This document shows, piece by piece, positions 7,895-14,605 of a stretch of 14,605 nucleotides of DNA (position 1 is the first letter of the stretch; the number at the start of each line of letters is the position of its first letter). A program made the position numbers and the translations under genes. Below the pieces are notes generated by a model. It did no database searches and had not been told where the DNA came from. It was given only the letters and a program-made list of their open reading frames with translations. The stretch is from an uncultured Altererythrobacter sp. (lineage in GTDB: Bacteria; Pseudomonadota; Alphaproteobacteria; Sphingomonadales; Sphingomonadaceae), in the NCBI GenBank assembly GCA_946886175.1, contig CAMPIA010000011.1:1-14605 (forward strand), given 5' to 3'.

Positions 7895-8514
7895 CGGTCC
7901 GGACCCTGGCTTCCGCCCTTGGCATCGAGGCGGATCCGCACCGCGTCCACCGGATGCCGCGCGCCGAGCTTCGCCATCATGTTGGCGCGGTGGATCTCGA
8001 CGGTGCGCGGGCTGATGGCGAGCGCATGGGCGATCGCCTTGTTGCTCTGCCCCTCGGCGAGCCAGTCGAGCACTTCGCGCTCGCGCGGGGTCAGCGTGCC
8101 GATGCGTTGGCGCGCTTCGGCCAGCCGCCGTTGCGCCGCTGCATGTTCGCCCGCTTCACCCACCGCGCGCGAAACGGCCGTGTCGAGCGCGCCAGCGCTC
8201 AGCGGCAGGCCCAGGTAGTCGAACGCGCCGCCGCGGATCGCCTCGACCACCCTGTCGGTGGTGGGATCGGTCGCCATGGCGATAACCGGCAACCAGACCG
8301 AGTTTTCGTTCAGCGTGCGGATCGCCTCGCCCACGCCATCCCAGCCGCGATGGTCGCGCAGCAGCGCCAGGCCGCGTTCGGGCATGTAGTCCGCCAGTTC
8401 GTCGACCGTGCCGTAAACTTCGGCGTGGTGGCCGAGCGCGAACGCGGTCTGCGCGATTTCCGCCCGCGCGCGGCTGTCGGGATCGACGATATGGAGCGTG
8501 ATCCGGTCATCCAT
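7891..8514 (-). CDS. LuxR/FixJ-type response regulator with atypical receiver domain
   Basis: A 207-residue transcription regulator. Residues 1-120 resemble a receiver domain, with acidic Asp11 and Asp13 near the start and a possible phosphoacceptor Asp54 in LLRDHRGWDG. That loop is about two residues shorter than in FixJ, and the conserved lysine before Pro104 is replaced by Leu103. Phosphorylation may therefore be absent or altered. A LuxR-type helix-turn-helix spans about 140-195 (LTPREREVLDWLAEG, then SNKAIAHALAISPRTVEIHR). No histidine kinase is adjacent. The ATG at 8514 has no clear ribosome site, so leaderless or weak initiation is possible. The 187 bp upstream (8515-8701) contain no gene I can support, only a short dyad GCGCT-AGA-AGCGC at 8551-8563. 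Confidence 0.88.
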   Translation of the reverse strand: MDDRITLHIVDPDSRARAEIAQTAFALGHHAEVYGTVDELADYMPERGLALLRDHRGWDGVGEAIRTLNENSVWLPVIAMATDPTTDRVVEAIRGGAFDYLGLPLSAGALDTAVSRAVGEAGEHAAAQRRLAEARQRIGTLTPREREVLDWLAEGQSNKAIAHALAISPRTVEIHRANMMAKLGARHPVDAVRIRLDAKGGSQGPDR

Positions 8515-8701
8515 ACCGGGATGGATGCAGCGTATGGCCGTGGAATGATTGCGCTAGAAGCGCCGTTTCGGACAATGTAACTCGCTATAACCGCGTACTA
8601 TTTCGCCACGATCGACGGGCAGGCGCAGCGAGAGTTTTGCTCGGTATCGGAGCATTTGTCTAAGGGTGGCTACGGTCCGCAGTACTGCCTAGGCCGCCGT
8701 C

Positions 8702-9463
8702 TCAGGCTTCGTCGGCCTCGTCCCCCGCGTAAAAGCTATAGTCCGGCAGCGAGTGGAACGCGGTACGCAGCGCGTCGCCCCAGCTCGACGAGATCGCCTG
8801 GAAATAGGCATCGTCATGGGTGATGCGGCGAGTGTGGGTCGCCTCGAACCCGTCGCGCGCAATCACCATCAGATCGAGCGGCAGCCCGACCGACAAGTTC
8901 GCCTTGAGCGTAGAATCGAACGACACGGTGAGCAGTTTGACCGCATCCTCGAAGCTCATCGTGCGATCGTAGCCCCGGATCAGGATCGGGCGGCCGTACT
9001 TGGTCTCCCCGACTTGGAAGAACGGCGTGTCGAAGCTCGCCTCGATGAAATTGCCTTCGGGATAGATCAGGAACAGCCGCGGCTCCATGCCCTTGATCTG
9101 ACCGGCAAGGATCATCGAGGCGGTGAAACGCCCTCGCCCCCGTTCGGCATTGGCTTCCTGCCGCTCCTCGATCGTCGCGCGCAAGAGACGGCCGACCTCG
9201 GTCGCGACCTGGAACATGCTCGGCGCTTCGAGCAGCGAATTGTGCCGCTCTGCCGGCACCTTGGTGCGTTCCTCGAGCTGGCTGATGACCGCCTGCGTCG
9301 TCGCGAGATTGCCCGCGGTCATCACCGCCAGAATGCGCTCGCCCGGCACCTGCCAGTGGCACATCTTGCGGAACACCGAGATGTTGTCGACGCCCGAATT
9401 GGTGCGGGTGTCGCTCATCAGGACGAGGCCTTTGTCGAGCACCATGCCCACACAATACGTCAT
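8702..9463 (-). CDS. anbu: Anbu proteasome-type protease (HslV-like, COG3484)
   Basis: A 253-residue member of the Ntn-hydrolase proteasome superfamily, of the Anbu (ancestral beta subunit) type rather than HslV. It starts MTYCVGM. Removal of Met would expose Thr2 as the catalytic N-terminal threonine. Asp18 (in MSDTRTN) and Lys33 (in SVFRKM) become Asp17 and Lys32 of the mature protein, in line with the Thr1/Asp17/Lys33 set of the superfamily. Anbu proteins assemble into open rings or helices; no unfoldase partner is known or encoded here. The ATG directly follows the transglutaminase stop (TAAATG), with AGGTGG 8 nt upstream, so translation is probably coupled. It is the last gene of the cluster; no intrinsic terminator is obvious downstream. 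The substrate is unknown. Confidence 0.93.
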   Translation of the reverse strand: MTYCVGMVLDKGLVLMSDTRTNSGVDNISVFRKMCHWQVPGERILAVMTAGNLATTQAVISQLEERTKVPAERHNSLLEAPSMFQVATEVGRLLRATIEERQEANAERGRGRFTASMILAGQIKGMEPRLFLIYPEGNFIEASFDTPFFQVGETKYGRPILIRGYDRTMSFEDAVKLLTVSFDSTLKANLSVGLPLDLMVIARDGFEATHTRRITHDDAYFQAISSSWGDALRTAFHSLPDYSFYAGDEADEA

Positions 9464-10279
9464 TTATTGATCCACCTGCTGCTGTTCGACCGCCACATCG
9501 ACTTGCAAGTCCTGGCTGGCAACCCCGAAGCTGATTCCGGTGATCGGCGCGGCGTCGCGATAGTCGCGCCCGGTAGCCACGCGAACGTAGCGCGGATCGG
9601 GACAGATGCCGTTCGAGATGTCGAACCCGATCCACCCCAGGCCATCCACGTGCGCTTCGGCCCAGGCGTGCGTGGCTTCCTGATCGATGCGGTCGTTCAT
9701 CATCAGGTAGCCGCTGACGTAGCGCGCGGGAATATCCGCTTCGCGCGCGGCACCGATGAAGATCTGGGCATGGTCCTGACACACGCCCATCCCCGCACCG
9801 GCAGCCTGTTCGGCGGTGGTGTTCACTCCGGTCGATCCGGTGCGGTATTCGACCGCGTCGCGGATGCGCTGCGACAGCGCGTGGAGGAAGTCGAGCTTGC
9901 CGTCTGGCGCGGGCTTCAGATCGCGCAGCAGCCCACGCACGTTGGCGCCCGGCCGCGTCCGGTCGGTCTGCGACAGGAAGCTCCACAAAGGAAGGTGGCC
10001 CGAATGCTGCCCGATCACGCCGGCATTGTCTTCGGTCTCCACCACTCCGGTGCAGCTCACCACGACCTCGCGCGCGCCCTGCTCGACCGAGACGAGCGTG
10101 ACGGTGTTGAAATGCTGATCGTCGTATTCGAGTTCGGTGTGGGCGCTTTCGTAATCCATGTCCCACGACAGGATGCGTTGCCCCTGCGTCGCCTTTGGCT
10201 TCAGCCGCAGGCGCTGCAACGCGTGGACGACGGGCTCGGCGAAGGCGTAGCGTGTTCTATGACGGATCGAGAGGCGCAT
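9464..10279 (-). CDS. Transglutaminase-like cysteine protease/amidase of the Anbu cluster
   Basis: A 271-residue protein with an N-terminal transglutaminase-associated beta domain (about 1-110) and a papain-like transglutaminase core. The catalytic triad is visible: Cys167 in GAGMGVCQDHAQ, His204 in EATHAWAEAHV and Asp220 in GFDISNG. Bacterial members often hydrolyse or transfer amide bonds rather than cross-link proteins. No signal peptide is seen, so it should act in the cytoplasm with Anbu. The ATG overlaps the alpha-E stop by one nucleotide (TGATG), and the stop abuts the anbu start, which indicates tight co-translation. In the proposed pathway it would cleave or edit the product of the ATP-grasp enzyme; this is inference. 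Confidence 0.92.
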   Translation of the reverse strand: MRLSIRHRTRYAFAEPVVHALQRLRLKPKATQGQRILSWDMDYESAHTELEYDDQHFNTVTLVSVEQGAREVVVSCTGVVETEDNAGVIGQHSGHLPLWSFLSQTDRTRPGANVRGLLRDLKPAPDGKLDFLHALSQRIRDAVEYRTGSTGVNTTAEQAAGAGMGVCQDHAQIFIGAAREADIPARYVSGYLMMNDRIDQEATHAWAEAHVDGLGWIGFDISNGICPDPRYVRVATGRDYRDAAPITGISFGVASQDLQVDVAVEQQQVDQ

Positions 10280-11223
10280 CAGACCATAAACCTGTAGTCG
10301 TCGGCGATCGCTTCGGCGATCGCACCGTTGGCGGACATGAATTCGAGCAGGAATTCGTGCAGTCCCATGTCGAAGATGTCCTCGATCGTGAGGCCGGAGA
10401 TGTGCGTCCCGCTCTCGCGCATCAGCGCGTTGCTCGCCCCCTCATGGCCATGAATGCGCGCGAGCGCGGCGAGATCCTCGCGCAGCGCCGAGTGACAGAA
10501 CGCCAGGCTGCGCGGGAAGCGGTCGTCGAGCACGAGGAACTCGACGATGCCGCGCGCATCGATCTGGCCGGCGTTGAGCCAGCGGAACGCACGGTCGCCG
10601 GAAACAGAGCGGAGCACCTGGTCCCACTGCCCGGTATCGAGGCTGGTTCCGACGTAGGAGAGCGAAGGAAGCAGCAGGTAGTATTTCATGTCGAGAATGC
10701 GGGAGATGCAGTCCGCGCGCTCGACGAACGTGCCCGCGCGGGCGAAATGGTAACCTTCGTTGCGCAGCATCGACCCGGTCATCGCCCCGAGCACCACGGT
10801 GCCCGCGCGGCGGATGATCTGCACCGCCTCGCCCACGCTGCCCTGCGGCACGGGCCGCGCCAGGAGCTTGGAAATCTCCATCCAGCTTTCGTTGACCGCT
10901 TCCCACAACTCGCCGCTGATCGCATTGCGGACGGCGCGCGCGTTGGTTCGCGCGGCGCCGATCATCGCCAGCACGCTGGTGGCGTTGTCGGGATCGCGGA
11001 ACAGGTAGTTCCACGCCTGATGCCCGGTGTAGGTGCCGTGCTTGGCTTCGTAGCCCGCGCGCTGCCCGAACGCCTCGATTACCGAGCGCCACTCCTCTTC
11101 GGCGGTCGCGACATCGCGCGTCAGCGCCATGTGGAACCCGGCCTCGAGCAGACGCGCGGTGTTCTCCGCCCGCTCGAGGTAGCGGAACATCCAGAACAGG
11201 CCGTGGGCGGTGCGGCCTAGCAA
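10279..11223 (-). CDS. Alpha-E domain protein of the Anbu cluster
   Basis: A 314-residue, mostly alpha-helical protein of the alpha-E family (DUF403 type). It has no enzyme motif I can recognise and is found genetically linked to circularly permuted ATP-grasp and transglutaminase genes. Characteristic stretches are GLFWMFRYLERAENTARLLE (8-27) and a similar TFVERADCISRILDMKYYLL (165-184), suggesting an internal duplication of an ERA[ED] helix. The start is TTG at 11223: it has AGGA 7 nt upstream, gives the family's usual N-terminus (MLGRTAHGLFW), and no ATG or GTG is available between it and the preceding in-frame stop. It begins 16 bp after the ATP-grasp stop and overlaps the transglutaminase start by one base. 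Confidence 0.92.
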   Translation of the reverse strand: MLGRTAHGLFWMFRYLERAENTARLLEAGFHMALTRDVATAEEEWRSVIEAFGQRAGYEAKHGTYTGHQAWNYLFRDPDNATSVLAMIGAARTNARAVRNAISGELWEAVNESWMEISKLLARPVPQGSVGEAVQIIRRAGTVVLGAMTGSMLRNEGYHFARAGTFVERADCISRILDMKYYLLLPSLSYVGTSLDTGQWDQVLRSVSGDRAFRWLNAGQIDARGIVEFLVLDDRFPRSLAFCHSALREDLAALARIHGHEGASNALMRESGTHISGLTIEDIFDMGLHEFLLEFMSANGAIAEAIADDYRFMV

Positions 11224-11239
11224 GGCGGGTTCCTGCGCA

Positions 11240-12667
11240 TCAGTCTTTCAGCACCCAGGTGTCCTTCGTACCTCCACCCTGGCTCGAATTGACGACCAGC
11301 GAGCCCTTGCGCATCGCGACGCGGGTCAGCCCGCCGGGCGTGATTTCGATCCCCTGGGGCGAGACGAGAACGAAGGGCCGCAGATCGACGTGGCGCGGCG
11401 CAAGGCCGGCGCGGGTGAAGATCGGGCAGGTGGAAAGCGCCAGCGTCGGCTGGGCGATGTAGTTCTCCGGCCGCGCCTTCAGCTTCTTGCGGAAATCCGC
11501 CAGCTCGCGCTTCGAGGCGGCAGGGCCGATCAGCATGCCGTAACCGCCCGAGCCGTGGACTTCCTTCACCACCAGTTCGGCGAGGTTGTCGAGCACGTAG
11601 GCCAGGCCGTCGGGGTCGGCGCAGCGCCAGGTCTCGACATTGGGCAGCAGCGGCTTCTCGCCGGTGTAGAACTCCACGATGTCGGGCATGAAGCTGTAGA
11701 TCGCCTTGTCGTCCGCCACCCCGGTGCCCGGTGCATTGGCGATCGTGATCCGGCCCGCGCGATACACGTCCATGATCCCCGGCACGCCCAGCACGCTGTC
11801 GGGATTGAAGCTGAGCGGATCGAGAAATTCGTCGTCGACCCGGCGGTAGAGCACGTCGACCGGCTCGTATCCGCGCGTGGTGCGCATCGCCACGCGCCCG
11901 TCGGTCACCCGCAGGTCGCTTCCTTCGACCAGTTCGGCCCCCATCTGATCGGCGAGAAAGGCGTGCTCGAAATAGGCGCTGTTGTAGATGCCGGGCGTGA
12001 GCACGGCGACGTTGGGCTTGCCCTCGGTCCCCCTGGGCGCGCAGGCGGCGAGACTTTTGGCGAGCCGCCGCGGATAGTCCGAGACCGTGCGCACCGGAAC
12101 CCGCGTGAACAGATCGGGGAACATCGCCATCATCGTTTCGCGGTTCTGCAGCATGTAGCTGACGCCGGAGGGCGTGCGCGCGTTGTCCTCCAGCACGAAG
12201 AATTCGTTCGGTCCGGTGCGCACGAGGTCGATCCCGACGATATGGGTATAGACCCCGCCCGGCGGGGTGAAACCGACCATATGCGGGAGCCAGGCGTCGT
12301 TGTTGCGCAGCAACCGCTCGGGGATGCGGCCCGCGCGGACGATTTCCTGGCGGTGGTAGAGATCGTGGATGAAGGCGTTGATCGCGCTCACGCGTTGCTC
12401 GATCCCGCGCGTCAGGCGCCGCCATTCGGTCGCGGTGATGATGCGCGGCACCATGTCGAACGGAATCAACCGCTCTTCGGCTTCGTTTTCGCCATAGACG
12501 TTGAAGGTGATGCCGGTGCGGCGGAAGGCGATTTCGGCGTCCCGATGCTTGCGCATCAGGAGCTTGGAATCCTGATCGTCGAACCAGCCGAAATAGTCTT
12601 TGTAGGCGGGGCGAACGGAACCGTCGCCAATGCGCATCTCGTCGAATTTCGTATCCGCCTCGTACAT
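11240..12667 (-). CDS. Circularly permuted ATP-grasp enzyme (type 2) of the Anbu cluster
   Basis: A 475-residue predicted ATP-dependent amide/peptide ligase of the circularly permuted ATP-grasp family (COG2308, formerly DUF404/DUF407). Visible motifs are VLEDNARTPSGVSY (158-171, likely metal/phosphate site), RVDDEF (276-281), APGTGVADDKAIYSFM (312-327), the Gly-rich LVVKEVHGSGGYG (365-377) and SSQGGGTKDTWVL (461-473). ATP-grasp ligases usually join a carboxylate to an amine through an acyl phosphate; the substrates here are unknown. The start is ATG 12667 because the family begins near MYEADTKFDEM and AGGGGG precedes it, though only 3 nt away. Longer in-frame starts extend into the hydrolase gene and add no recognisable sequence. 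It heads the conserved four-gene block. Confidence 0.92.
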   Translation of the reverse strand: MYEADTKFDEMRIGDGSVRPAYKDYFGWFDDQDSKLLMRKHRDAEIAFRRTGITFNVYGENEAEERLIPFDMVPRIITATEWRRLTRGIEQRVSAINAFIHDLYHRQEIVRAGRIPERLLRNNDAWLPHMVGFTPPGGVYTHIVGIDLVRTGPNEFFVLEDNARTPSGVSYMLQNRETMMAMFPDLFTRVPVRTVSDYPRRLAKSLAACAPRGTEGKPNVAVLTPGIYNSAYFEHAFLADQMGAELVEGSDLRVTDGRVAMRTTRGYEPVDVLYRRVDDEFLDPLSFNPDSVLGVPGIMDVYRAGRITIANAPGTGVADDKAIYSFMPDIVEFYTGEKPLLPNVETWRCADPDGLAYVLDNLAELVVKEVHGSGGYGMLIGPAASKRELADFRKKLKARPENYIAQPTLALSTCPIFTRAGLAPRHVDLRPFVLVSPQGIEITPGGLTRVAMRKGSLVVNSSQGGGTKDTWVLKD

Positions 12668-12741
12668 GAACCCCCTGGCCGCTCCGGTTAGCGCGGAAAC
12701 TGGAGCCGACACCGGCCGATCCGCATACCAAAGGGAAAGGT

Positions 12742-13512
12742 TCAGGCGGCGTCGAGTTCCCGCAAGACCGCGTGAATCGCCTCGGGCGCGTAAGTAAATC
12801 CCAGGTGCGTGCAGCGCAGCGCCACCGCCCGGTCGCGCTCGCATTCGCGTCCGCAGGCGCTGCGCGCGCTGACGATGCCGTCGCGCGGACTCCACAGTGC
12901 GACCGTGGGCACCGGCGGCTTCTCGCAAATGTCGGATTCGATCGGCGGCCGGTCGACACGATGTCCGGTGACGAACTGATAGATGCGCCAGGCGTTGTTG
13001 GCGCGCGGATTGCCCGAGAATGGCGAGCCCATCGTGACCACCTTCGCCACCCGGTCCGGCTGGCGCTTGGCGATCTCGCGCGCGAACAGGCCGCCCAGGC
13101 TCCAGCCGATCAGATGGACCTCGCGGCCGTAGCGTTCGTGCACCTCGATCAGGCGCTGCTCGAGATAGCGGACATTGTCTTCGGTCGGGCCGAAGTTGAA
13201 CCCGAGCCCCCAGCGCTTGACCTTGTGTCCGGCCCGCTCGAGCTGGTGCGCCATGTAGCGCATGCGGATCGGGTGGGTCGCGAAGCCCGGCAGCAGCATG
13301 ACCGTGCGTGCTTCCGCCGCGACCGCGATCTCGATCTTGCGCAGGGGCCGCCGGATCGGCTCTGCGAAATGCGACAATTCGCCGATCAGATAGCGCAGCT
13401 TGGGACCGCCGGTCTCGAGCGCCGGCTCGCGCGCCAGTTCCCAGCGCTGCGCCAGCTCTTCCCGCGAGCTGGGCAGATGCGCGAACGAAGAGGGCGCGGG
13501 TTGCGTTGCCAT
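12742..13512 (-). CDS. Alpha/beta hydrolase (lipase/esterase-like), possible first gene of the Anbu operon
   Basis: A 256-residue alpha/beta hydrolase. The nucleophile elbow is GWSLGG with Ser138, the acid is probably Asp211 (SPRDGIV) and the base His236 (CTHLGF). VMLLPGF near 71-77 begins the fold and supplies the oxyanion-hole region. Cys196 and the later Cys220, Cys224 and Cys234 are unusually many. There is no signal peptide. An upstream in-frame ATG at 13533 would give 263 residues, but it lies at or before the inferred EcfG start point, so ATG 13512 is preferred; neither has a strong ribosome site. It ends 74 bp before the ATP-grasp start with no terminator between, so it may be co-transcribed with the Anbu cluster. 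The substrate is unknown. Confidence 0.88.
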   Translation of the reverse strand: MATQPAPSSFAHLPSSREELAQRWELAREPALETGGPKLRYLIGELSHFAEPIRRPLRKIEIAVAAEARTVMLLPGFATHPIRMRYMAHQLERAGHKVKRWGLGFNFGPTEDNVRYLEQRLIEVHERYGREVHLIGWSLGGLFAREIAKRQPDRVAKVVTMGSPFSGNPRANNAWRIYQFVTGHRVDRPPIESDICEKPPVPTVALWSPRDGIVSARSACGRECERDRAVALRCTHLGFTYAPEAIHAVLRELDAA

Positions 13513-13537
13513 CGGGTCAATATGCCTCGGCATGGCT

Positions 13538-13562
13538 AACGGCCGCTGAACGAGCGTGTTCC
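13538..13562 (-). promoter_or_regulatory. EcfG (general stress sigma factor) promoter for the hydrolase-Anbu operon
   Basis: On the minus strand GGAAC (13562-13558), a 16-nt spacer and CGTT (13541-13538) match the EcfG consensus exactly. Transcription would start near 13531, just past the ATG at 13533 and upstream of the ATG at 13512. It lies 12 bp beyond the DUF3617 gene's stop, in the only gap available. Confidence 0.72.
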
Positions 13563-13574
13563 GCTACGCCCCCG

Positions 13575-14114
13575 TCACGGACAGTCACCGATGCGTTCGG
13601 AGGAGACCTGCATCGTCATGCGCATTTCACCGCCGGGAATGGCGGGCGAGCTCTGGCTCATCGCCATCCGCATACGGCTCGATTCGGCCTCGACGGTGCC
13701 GTCGATCGTCATCTTCGCATCGACCCCTCCGGGCCCGCTGCAGGTGAGTGCCGCATCGAGTTCGCTGCCATCGGCGTCGAACCGGTCGAACGCGCATTTG
13801 ACCCCTTCGGAGCCTTCGCCGAGCCGCTTGACCACGCGCTTGAAGCCTTCGTCGGCCTCCGCCTGCGTGAGGCACTGGGTGCGCGCCTCGCCCTGCAGGC
13901 CCGCCGCCATGTCGCGCATCCGCGCGGCCTGTTCGGGCGGGATGCCGGGGATCTCGAAATCGATGATCTCGGAGCTGCTGCGATAGAGGCCGGGCCGCGG
14001 CTTCACCAGGTTCTCCGCAGCGGCCATCACTTCCTCCGGCGATTTGGGCTGGTCGGCTTCGCCGCACGCCGAGAGCGCGAGCGCGCCGCCGACGACAATG
14101 ATCATTGCACGCAT
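13575..14114 (-). CDS. DUF3617-type lipoprotein of unknown function
   Basis: A 179-residue predicted lipoprotein. The short signal has the lipobox LSAC, with lipidation at Cys17. The mature part resembles the DUF3617 family, small periplasmic proteins common in sphingomonads: KPRPGLYR at 38-45, [10 protein letters not shown] at 79-88 and a Cys pair (81, 107), followed by [21 protein letters not shown] (107-127, read with breaks as Cys107, Asp-rich turn, Cys125) and a beta-rich C-terminus ending at Cys178. Four cysteines suggest two disulfides. The ATG has GGGAG 7-8 nt upstream. It is divergent from uvrB (102 bp apart) and ends 62 bp before the preferred hydrolase start; some read-through into that gene is possible. 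The family's function is unknown. Confidence 0.85.
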   Translation of the reverse strand: MRAMIIVVGGALALSACGEADQPKSPEEVMAAAENLVKPRPGLYRSSSEIIDFEIPGIPPEQAARMRDMAAGLQGEARTQCLTQAEADEGFKRVVKRLGEGSEGVKCAFDRFDADGSELDAALTCSGPGGVDAKMTIDGTVEAESSRMRMAMSQSSPAIPGGEMRMTMQVSSERIGDCP

Positions 14115-14180
14115 TCCACCGCTCCCTGGCGCAGATCGCCGGACCCACAGCTACCAAGCGCCGCGGTCGCTGCCAAGCGC

Positions 14181-14209
14181 TTGCCGCGCGCGGCCTGCAC
14201 GCCCATATC
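14181..14209 (+). promoter_or_regulatory. Candidate uvrB promoter giving a nearly leaderless mRNA
   Basis: TTGCCG (14181-14186), a 17-nt spacer and CATATC (14204-14209) are followed 7 nt later by the uvrB ATG (14217-14219). Transcription would start at or one base before the start codon, in keeping with the lack of a Shine-Dalgarno sequence. A 10-bp palindrome CAAGCGCTTG (14174-14183) overlaps the -35. The alphaproteobacterial LexA motif GTTC-N7-GTTC is not present between 14115 and 14216. Confidence 0.35.
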
Positions 14210-14216
14210 GCGGCGC

Positions 14217-14605
<389 letters not shown>

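Noticed and set aside
8641..8668. TGCTC-N7-GAGCA hairpin near a T-run, as a terminator for the Anbu operon
   Set aside because: The stem is only 5 bp and the Ts lie on the strand with no upstream gene to terminate. On the minus strand no U-tract follows.
8753..10297. 514-codon plus frame opposite the anbu and transglutaminase genes
   Set aside because: The minus strand has both catalytic sets (Thr/Asp/Lys and Cys/His/Asp) and coupled starts. The plus product is low-complexity.
11210..12691. 493-codon plus frame, and a 580-codon alternative minus frame (11217-12959), over the ATP-grasp gene
   Set aside because: Neither shows ATP-grasp motifs; they are out-of-frame shadows. Extending the true frame upstream of 12667 adds only sequence that overlaps the hydrolase gene.
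12772..13539. 255-codon plus frame opposite the hydrolase gene
   Set aside because: The minus strand has the Ser/Asp/His triad in the correct order with the GWSLGG elbow; the plus product lacks features.

Overview
The window looks like a chromosomal segment of a high-GC alphaproteobacterium, most likely a sphingomonad of the Erythrobacter/Sphingomonas type. The pointers are a large TonB-dependent receptor of the kind abundant in that group, a UvrB with a long N-terminal extension, and two copies of the alphaproteobacterial general-stress (EcfG sigma) promoter, GGAAC-N16/17-CGTT. I see no tRNA, rRNA, insertion sequence, CRISPR array, phage or integration site.

Layout. 1-1529 (-): N-terminal two thirds of a TonB-dependent receptor, cut by the window edge. 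1530-1826: divergent intergenic region with palindromes and two strong inverted repeats ahead of typA. 1827-3650 (+): typA/bipA GTPase. 3668-3695: bidirectional terminator shared with a convergent outer-membrane beta-barrel gene (3712-4560, -). 4561-5057: 497 bp without a credible intact gene, holding a tetraloop hairpin, a dyad, a short PutP-like remnant and an EcfG promoter. 5058-5567 (+): hemerythrin (HHE) protein. 5690-7165 (+): putP sodium/proline symporter. 7226-7894 (+): extensin-like lipoprotein, ending in a 4-bp stop-codon overlap with a convergent atypical LuxR-type response regulator (7891-8514, -).

8702-13512 (-) is the most interesting part. Reading leftwards it contains an alpha/beta hydrolase, a circularly permuted ATP-grasp enzyme, an alpha-E protein, a transglutaminase-like protein and Anbu, the HslV-like proteasome-type protease. 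The last four are the recognised Anbu gene cluster and are tightly coupled (16-bp gap, 1-nt overlap, 0-nt gap). Published comparative genomics has suggested that such clusters make, remove or degrade a peptide tag or small peptide, but the substrate is unknown. The hydrolase lies 74 bp upstream with no terminator between, and is preceded by an exact GGAAC-N16-CGTT. The whole set may therefore be a general-stress operon. The hemerythrin gene carries the other EcfG promoter and may belong to the same regulon.

The right end holds a DUF3617-type lipoprotein (13575-14114, -) and, divergently, the first 129 codons of uvrB (14217-14605, +), which may be transcribed without a leader. Functional names rest on reading motifs by eye; no database search was possible.
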